Source: NIOZ-UU13 sp964444135 (GTDB lineage: Bacteria > Planctomycetota > Phycisphaerae > Sedimentisphaerales > Anaerobacaceae). Taken from it: DNA of 18,888 bases. Position numbers and translations under genes: made by a program. The first letter of the stretch is position 1, and every line of letters starts with the position of its first letter. Shown here piece by piece: positions 14,483-18,888 of this stretch. Where the stretch lies: the NCBI GenBank assembly GCA_964444135.1, contig CAYUFX010000101.1, forward strand, positions 1 to 18,888, written 5' to 3'. Below the pieces are notes generated by a model. The model made no database searches, was not told where the DNA came from, and worked only from the letters and a program-made list of their open reading frames with translations.

Positions 14483-15862
14483 ATGACAGACAAGCAGAGA
14501 TTTTCCTTTGAACCCAGAATCCTCATTGCGGATGACCAGCCTGACGTGTTAAAGGCCCTGCGGTTACTTCTCAAGCCAGAAGGTTTTCAGGTCGAAACGG
14601 CCTCTTCTGCAGCCCGAATAATTGAGGCCGTCAAGTCCTGGGATTTTAACATTGTTCTCATGGATCTCAACTATGTGCGCGGTGAGACCTCCGGAGAGCA
14701 AGGCCTTGATGTGCTTTCGAGGATTCAGCAGATCGATTGTTTGCTTCCCGTAGTTGTGATGACAGCCTGGAGCAGTGTCGAGCTTGCTGTAGAAGCCATG
14801 CGTCGAGGAGCTCGTGATTTCATTCCAAAGCCCTGGAACAACGAGCGTTTACTGACGGTTTTGCGTACACAGATTGAACTCAGTCAGGCCTTGCGAAAGA
14901 GCAGACAGCTCGAACAGGAGATCGTCTACCTCAAGAATGAGGGTTCTCAGTTACTAATTGCCAGATCACGCGCGATGCAGCCTGTATTAGAAGCCATAGC
15001 CAAGGTGGGGCCTTCCGATGCCAATGTGCTTATTACAGGCGAAAATGGAAGTGGCAAGGGTGTGGTAGCTCAAGCCTTGCATACGGCGTCCGACAGAAAA
15101 AACAAGGCCATGGTTACTGTCAATACGGCTAGTATCCCGGAGACCATGTTCGAGGGCGAGCTGTTCGGACACGTGGCCGGTGCTTTTACAGACGCCAAGT
15201 CTGACCGTTTGGGACGGTTCAAACTGGCTGATGGAGGTACGTTGTTCCTGGATGAAATTGCTGCCATACCGGCAAGATTGCAGTCCAAACTTTTGCGGGT
15301 TCTTGAGAGTGGCCAATTCGAGCCTATTGGATCGTCTAAGACTTGTCGCGTGGATATACGTGTAATCTCTGCGACTAACGCAGACTTACAAGCAGAGGTG
15401 ATCCAGGGCAGTTTTCGCCAGGATTTGCTCTACCGCCTAAATACCGTTGAGATTCACGTGCCCCCTTTACGAGACCGGAAAGAGGACATCCCGCTTCTGG
15501 CTAAACATTTCCTGCAAGGCTATGTCACGAAATATCGCAAACCAATTACTGGTTTTGATATGGATGCCATGCAGTTATTGTGCTCCTATCATTGGCCTGG
15601 CAATGTGCGTGAGCTTGACCACACAATTGAGCGGGCTGTTCTGATGACACAGGAAAAGCTCATACAGCCGCGAGCGCTTGGACTACAATCCAGAATGGAT
15701 GGCACAGCTCGATTTGAAGATATGACGCTCGACGAAATAGAATGTTCAACTATACGAAAAGCCCTTGCACGATTTAACGGTGACATCAGTAAAACTGCCA
15801 GAGCCCTTGGGCTCAGTCGTGGTGCATTGTATCGACGTATGAAGAAATATCAAATTCAATAA
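14483..15862 (+). CDS. Sigma54-dependent NtrC-family response regulator
   Basis: I use ATG 14483, with GAGGA (14473-14477) 5 bases upstream; an in-frame GTG at 14471 has no ribosome site. The product is 459 residues. The receiver domain (about 12-130) has acidic Asp17/Asp18, phospho-acceptor Asp61 (VLMDLNY), Thr94 and Lys116. The AAA+ domain (about 155-390) has Walker A GENGSGKG (186-193), Walker B GGTLFLDEI (251-259), an arginine-finger region FRQDLLYRLN and WPGNVRELDHTIE. The sigma54-contact loop reads GAFTDA (233-238) where GAFTGA is usual. A Fis-type helix-turn-helix occupies about 421-457 (ISKTARALGLSRGALYRRM). It activates sigma54 RNA polymerase when phosphorylated by its partner kinase, encoded one base downstream. 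The likely target is the -24/-12 promoter at 17367, with the palindrome at 17277 as its binding site. Confidence 0.92.
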   Translation: MTDKQRFSFEPRILIADDQPDVLKALRLLLKPEGFQVETASSAARIIEAVKSWDFNIVLMDLNYVRGETSGEQGLDVLSRIQQIDCLLPVVVMTAWSSVELAVEAMRRGARDFIPKPWNNERLLTVLRTQIELSQALRKSRQLEQEIVYLKNEGSQLLIARSRAMQPVLEAIAKVGPSDANVLITGENGSGKGVVAQALHTASDRKNKAMVTVNTASIPETMFEGELFGHVAGAFTDAKSDRLGRFKLADGGTLFLDEIAAIPARLQSKLLRVLESGQFEPIGSSKTCRVDIRVISATNADLQAEVIQGSFRQDLLYRLNTVEIHVPPLRDRKEDIPLLAKHFLQGYVTKYRKPITGFDMDAMQLLCSYHWPGNVRELDHTIERAVLMTQEKLIQPRALGLQSRMDGTARFEDMTLDEIECSTIRKALARFNGDISKTARALGLSRGALYRRMKKYQIQ

Positions 15863-15863
15863 A

Positions 15864-17189
15864 ATGAGATTTGAACGCCAAATTCTAATTCGGTCTCTGT
15901 TAAGCGGCCTTGTAGGTTTTTTGGTGTCAATGTGGTTTTTGTGGACCAGGAATTACTCCATCCAGACACAGATCGTCCTGACAGCTTTGATCCTCTTATC
16001 ATGGATCGGTTTTGCTCTCGGCTTAAAGTCCAAAGTGGTTTTTCCTCTGCGTACAATATCGAACATTCTGGAGGCGATACGGGAAGGTGATTATTCTCTG
16101 CGTATTCGCGGTGCCAATCGTGAAGACGCCATGGGAGAGTTGATTTGGGAGGTTAATGCCCTGACCCGGTCGCTACAAGAGCAGCGTTTTGGGGCGATGG
16201 AGGCTATGGCTTTACTGCGTAAAACATTGGCACAGATCGATGTCGCCATGTTTGGCTTTAACCAGGAGGGTAAACTCTGTTTAGTCAATGATAGTGGCCA
16301 ACAAGTCTTAGGCAAAAACGAGAAGGATATACTTGGTCTTCATGCCAAAAATTTAGGACTTGCGAGCTGCTTAGACGGAGCCACACCACGTGTCATGGAT
16401 TTGGTACTTGCAGGAAGTATGCGCCGTTGGGAACTGCGCCGCACTACCTACCGAGAGAAGGGTATATCGCATCAGCTAATCTTTTTATCCGACCTGACAC
16501 GCACACTCCATGAGGAGGAACGCCTGGCATGGAAGCGATTGATCAAGATTATGCGTCACGAAATTAATAACTCTCTCACTCCTATTCAGTCGGTTGCGCA
16601 AACTCTTCGAACTCGGATCAAACAAGATCCCTCCAAAAGTCAATGGCAAGAGGATGTACAGGAAGGATTGGAGATTATAGCCGCACGTTCTGAAGAGCTT
16701 AGTAGATTTATTGCATCATACTCACAACTTACCCGACTGCCTGATCCGGTATTCGATAAAGTAAACGTGCATGCGTGGGTACAGCACGTGACGGGCCTTG
16801 AGAAGCGTGTGACCATCACCATCTATACAGGACCAGATGTAACAATTGACGCAGACAGAAGTCAACTGGATCAACTGTTGATTAATCTTGTAGCTAACGC
16901 TGTAGAGGCTAGCTTAGAAACCAAGCCAAATGGTGACGGTGAAGTAGTGGTCGGATGGCGGATTGAGGGCCAGCATATGCAGGTATGGGTCGATGACGAT
17001 GGATCCGGTTTTGATGATTCCAAAGACGTCTTTGTGCCGTTTTTCACAACCAAAGCGAAGGGTTCGGGTATCGGCTTGGCCTTGAGCCGCCAGATAGCTG
17101 AGGCACATGGAGGCCATCTGACGCTTGAAAACCGACCCAATAGAAATGGCTGCCGAGCGTGTTTGTGGCTGCCCATCGCTCACAATTAA
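15864..17189 (+). CDS. Membrane sensor histidine kinase, NtrY-like, partner of the NtrC-type regulator
   Basis: This 441-residue kinase starts one base after the regulator stop, so the two are coupled. Two membrane helices (about 8-28 and 35-54) are joined by only about 6-8 periplasmic residues. A HAMP-like linker follows (about 55-108, IREGDYSLRIRG), then a PAS-like domain (about 118-212). The HisKA box RHEINNSLTPIQ carries phospho-acceptor His232. The HATPase_c domain has N-box NLVANAVEAS (341-350), G1 DDDGSGFD, F-box FVPFFTTK and G2 GSGIGLALS. All catalytic boxes are intact. With almost no periplasmic domain, the signal is probably sensed in the membrane, by the PAS domain or through a partner such as the transporter itself. 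It should phosphorylate Asp61 of the regulator. Confidence 0.92.
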   Translation: MRFERQILIRSLLSGLVGFLVSMWFLWTRNYSIQTQIVLTALILLSWIGFALGLKSKVVFPLRTISNILEAIREGDYSLRIRGANREDAMGELIWEVNALTRSLQEQRFGAMEAMALLRKTLAQIDVAMFGFNQEGKLCLVNDSGQQVLGKNEKDILGLHAKNLGLASCLDGATPRVMDLVLAGSMRRWELRRTTYREKGISHQLIFLSDLTRTLHEEERLAWKRLIKIMRHEINNSLTPIQSVAQTLRTRIKQDPSKSQWQEDVQEGLEIIAARSEELSRFIASYSQLTRLPDPVFDKVNVHAWVQHVTGLEKRVTITIYTGPDVTIDADRSQLDQLLINLVANAVEASLETKPNGDGEVVVGWRIEGQHMQVWVDDDGSGFDDSKDVFVPFFTTKAKGSGIGLALSRQIAEAHGGHLTLENRPNRNGCRACLWLPIAHN

Positions 17190-17276
17190 AGCTAAACGAG
17201 AAGGCACGCACCAGGGAGTGAGTGTTTCGCCAATATGCGTAAGAAGTGTTCGTAATTGGGCGCATTGTTTTCAAAT

Positions 17277-17290
17277 CCGGACGTGTCCGG
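17277..17290. promoter_or_regulatory. Palindromic candidate enhancer site (UAS) for the NtrC-type regulator
   Basis: CCGGAC-GT-GTCCGG is a perfect 6+6 inverted repeat with a 2-base centre. Its centre lies about 109 bases upstream of the predicted sigma54 start, inside the normal range for enhancer sites of NtrC-family activators. The tight centre and the absence of a following T run argue against a terminator. Binding by the upstream regulator is inference. Confidence 0.5.
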
Positions 17291-17366
17291 CCCAGCAAAC
17301 ATTCCCTTAGGTCATCTCAATTCTCATTTTTCGGCTAATAATGTAATTCCTATTTAATGAAGCTGT

Positions 17367-17382
17367 TGGCACATAACTTGCA
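17367..17382 (+). promoter_or_regulatory. Sigma54 (-24/-12) promoter
   Basis: TGGCAC (17367-17372), five bases, then TTGCA (17378-17382) match the sigma54 consensus TGGCAC-N5-TTGCW fully, including the invariant GG and GC. It lies between a sigma54-activator operon and an exporter operon. The expected start near 17393 is about 2 bases before the ATG at 17395. Confidence 0.88.
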
Positions 17383-17394
17383 TCTTTAGAAGGC

Positions 17395-18657
17395 ATGGAT
17401 ATACCAAGAAAGAATTCAAAACGTAAACGTATCATACGCCGCGTTCTTTACATAGCCTCCGGCCTGATACTCATTACCTTAGTAAGCATCGGTCTTTCCC
17501 GCTTGGAACCGGCCGCCCCATCAGTGGATCGACGCACGCTCTGGATTGATACGGTCAAACGAGGCCCGATGTTACGCCAGGTCCGAGGTGTCGGCAATCT
17601 CGTTTCTGAGGATGTTCTGGTCGTTCCTGCAACGGTAAGCGGACGTGTCATACGAATTCTGGTCGAACCTGGTGCAATCGTGGATGCCAACACTGTGATA
17701 CTTCAATTGAGCAATCCTGAATTGGAACTTGAGTGGTTGGATGCCCAGTCTCAACTGAATTCAGCGAAGGCACGACTGGATGCCCAGAAGACACAGCTCC
17801 AGGACCAATTATTAGGCATGGATGCTAATCTTGCTCAGATGGAAGGCAATTTGAGAGAATATCGGCTCACGGCACAGGTTGATAAAAAACAATACGAGGA
17901 AGACCTGATTTCCGAACTTCAATTTGAACTTTCCCAGGCTCGTGTGGAGGAACAGGAAAAACTGCTTGAGATCAATAAAAAACGGTTGGCCATGTTTCGA
18001 GATTCAACTTCCCCGGCCCAACTGGCTGAGTTTGAGGCGTCCTTACATCAGGCGGAATCACTGTTTAATTTAAGAAAAAGCCAGATTGATTCTTTAGATG
18101 TCCGGGCCGGTACATCGGGGGTTTTGGCATCCGTTAGAGAGAAAATCGAGCTGGGTCAATCAGTATCCGCCGGCACAATCCTGGCCAGAATCACCAATCC
18201 GAAGCGCCTTAAAGCCCAGTTGAGGATTCCTGAAGTTCAGGCCCGTGATGTACGAATCGGCCTTTCTTCGGAAATAGATACATACAATGGTATAGTTTCC
18301 GGGGTGGTTTCCCGCATTGACCCAACGGTTATGGAGGGCAATGTAACAGTGGATGTTACCTTGGACGGCGAACTGCCCGAAGGAGCAAGACCAGATTTAT
18401 CGGTAGTTGGCGTGATAGAAATCGAGCGCTTGAACGACATTATATATGTAGGTCGGCCTGTTTTTGCGTCCAGTGAAAGCACTGTTGAACTATTCAAACT
18501 CGTGGAAGGTGGTAAATTTGCAATTCGCTCACGTGTCCAGCTTGGACGCAGCTCGGTAAGTACTATTGAGGTTGTAGAAGGCCTAACACCAGGCGACGAA
18601 ATTATCCTGTCGGATATGTCGCAGTGGGATGAACATGATAAGATTAAGTTGAAGTAG
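17395..18657 (+). CDS. HlyD/MacA-like membrane fusion protein of a sigma54-controlled exporter
   Basis: This is a 420-residue periplasmic adaptor. A basic N-terminus (RKNSKRKRIIRR) precedes one membrane helix (about 13-34). The lipoyl halves are about 72-108 (VPATVSGRVIRILVEPGAIV) and 236-268 (VRAGTSGVLASVREKIELGQ). A long coiled-coil hairpin lies between (about 110-232). The beta-barrel (about 270-345) and membrane-proximal domain (about 346-420, ending VVEGLTPGDEIILSD) complete the family plan. No other start is available upstream, because an in-frame TAA occurs 19 bases before the ATG. Only AAGG, one base from the ATG, resembles a ribosome site. The gene lies directly behind the sigma54 promoter and ahead of a MacB/FtsX-like permease, so it is most likely the adaptor of an ABC-type efflux or envelope-export complex. 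The substrate is unknown. Confidence 0.88.
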   Translation: MDIPRKNSKRKRIIRRVLYIASGLILITLVSIGLSRLEPAAPSVDRRTLWIDTVKRGPMLRQVRGVGNLVSEDVLVVPATVSGRVIRILVEPGAIVDANTVILQLSNPELELEWLDAQSQLNSAKARLDAQKTQLQDQLLGMDANLAQMEGNLREYRLTAQVDKKQYEEDLISELQFELSQARVEEQEKLLEINKKRLAMFRDSTSPAQLAEFEASLHQAESLFNLRKSQIDSLDVRAGTSGVLASVREKIELGQSVSAGTILARITNPKRLKAQLRIPEVQARDVRIGLSSEIDTYNGIVSGVVSRIDPTVMEGNVTVDVTLDGELPEGARPDLSVVGVIEIERLNDIIYVGRPVFASSESTVELFKLVEGGKFAIRSRVQLGRSSVSTIEVVEGLTPGDEIILSDMSQWDEHDKIKLK

Positions 18658-18785
18658 CAGGGTTATTGGAAAGGCTGGTCGAATATGACAAATACTCAAT
18701 TGGCTGCGAAGATATATCCAAAACAAATTCGAAAAATAGTAAACCGGTCAGCGACCATTGGCTACTAAAAATATGGAGATATGAA

Positions 18786-18888
18786 ATGACGACATTATTA
18801 AACGACATCAAATACGGCATCAGACAACTTATCAAGAGTCCCGGCTTTACGGCCGTGGCCGTGATCACCCTTGCACTTGGGATTGGGG
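18786..18888 (+). CDS. MacB/FtsX-like ABC permease, N-terminus only (cut by the window edge)
   Basis: The 34 visible codons start at ATG with GGAG (18775-18778) 7 bases upstream. They read DIKYGIRQLIKSPGFTAVAV and then ITLALGIG, the characteristic opening of MacB-type or ADOP-type permeases (FtsX family), with the first membrane helix beginning at FTAVAVIT. It follows the fusion protein by 128 bases without a terminator and is probably in the same transcript. More permease and ATPase genes are expected beyond the edge. Confidence 0.85.
   Translation, partial: MTTLLNDIKYGIRQLIKSPGFTAVAVITLALGIG

Noticed and set aside
1..18888. CRISPR array, tRNA, rRNA
   Set aside because: No regularly spaced repeats, cloverleaf-like sequence or rRNA signature was noticed on either strand by eye; a dedicated scan was not possible.

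Overview
The window looks like part of a chromosome from a Planctomycetota bacterium, probably Phycisphaerae or the Sedimentisphaerales group. This is inferred from recognisable protein styles and not from any database search. The clues are two prepilin-like proteins with a conserved C-terminal tail, a secreted LamG protein with repeats containing YYWRVDE, a relic of a small protein containing the phrase NADPIWLHQNEMWE, and the start of a MacB/FtsX-type permease. No rRNA, tRNA or CRISPR array was seen.

Layout. (1) Positions 66-4894 hold a complete five-gene plus-strand operon for an ABC-2 exporter of the YbhGFSR/YhiI type. It has a good sigma70 promoter, an operator-like palindrome, a membrane fusion protein, two separate ATPases and two ABC-2 permeases. 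The ATPases have complementary defects, which predicts one degenerate and one working ATP site. (2) Positions 4895-5942 are mostly non-coding and AT-rich, with a decayed small gene on the minus strand and a promoter. (3) Positions 5943-7605 encode two tandem paralogous prepilin-like proteins. (4) Positions 7771-10314 hold a minus-strand gene for a secreted LamG/Fn3-like multidomain protein, with a terminator hairpin and a long structured leader. (5) Positions 10477-14255 form an accessory patch. It contains a dead tyrosine integrase (minus), an abrupt junction into a very AT-rich two-gene cargo (a metallophosphoesterase that has lost its N-terminus, plus an unknown helical protein), and a complete but decayed IS630-family element with TIRs and a TA target duplication. 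(6) Positions 14483-18888 hold a sigma54-controlled export module: an NtrC-type response regulator, an NtrY-like sensor kinase, a palindromic candidate enhancer site, a textbook -24/-12 promoter, a membrane fusion protein and the first 34 codons of an FtsX/MacB-like permease.

How it fits together. The two transport modules at the ends are independent exporters, one apparently under sigma70 and a repressor-like palindrome, the other under a dedicated two-component/sigma54 switch. The middle is envelope or surface proteins followed by a scar of horizontal transfer. Several genes in the accessory patch are broken by TGG-to-TAG changes and by indels in homopolymer runs. The first point to decay of mobile DNA. 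The second could also be assembly error. The strongest candidates for a second look are the self-contained sigma54 circuit, whose predicted transcription start lies about two bases from the ATG, the integrase/phosphoesterase junction with its AT-rich cargo, and the asymmetric ATPase pair.
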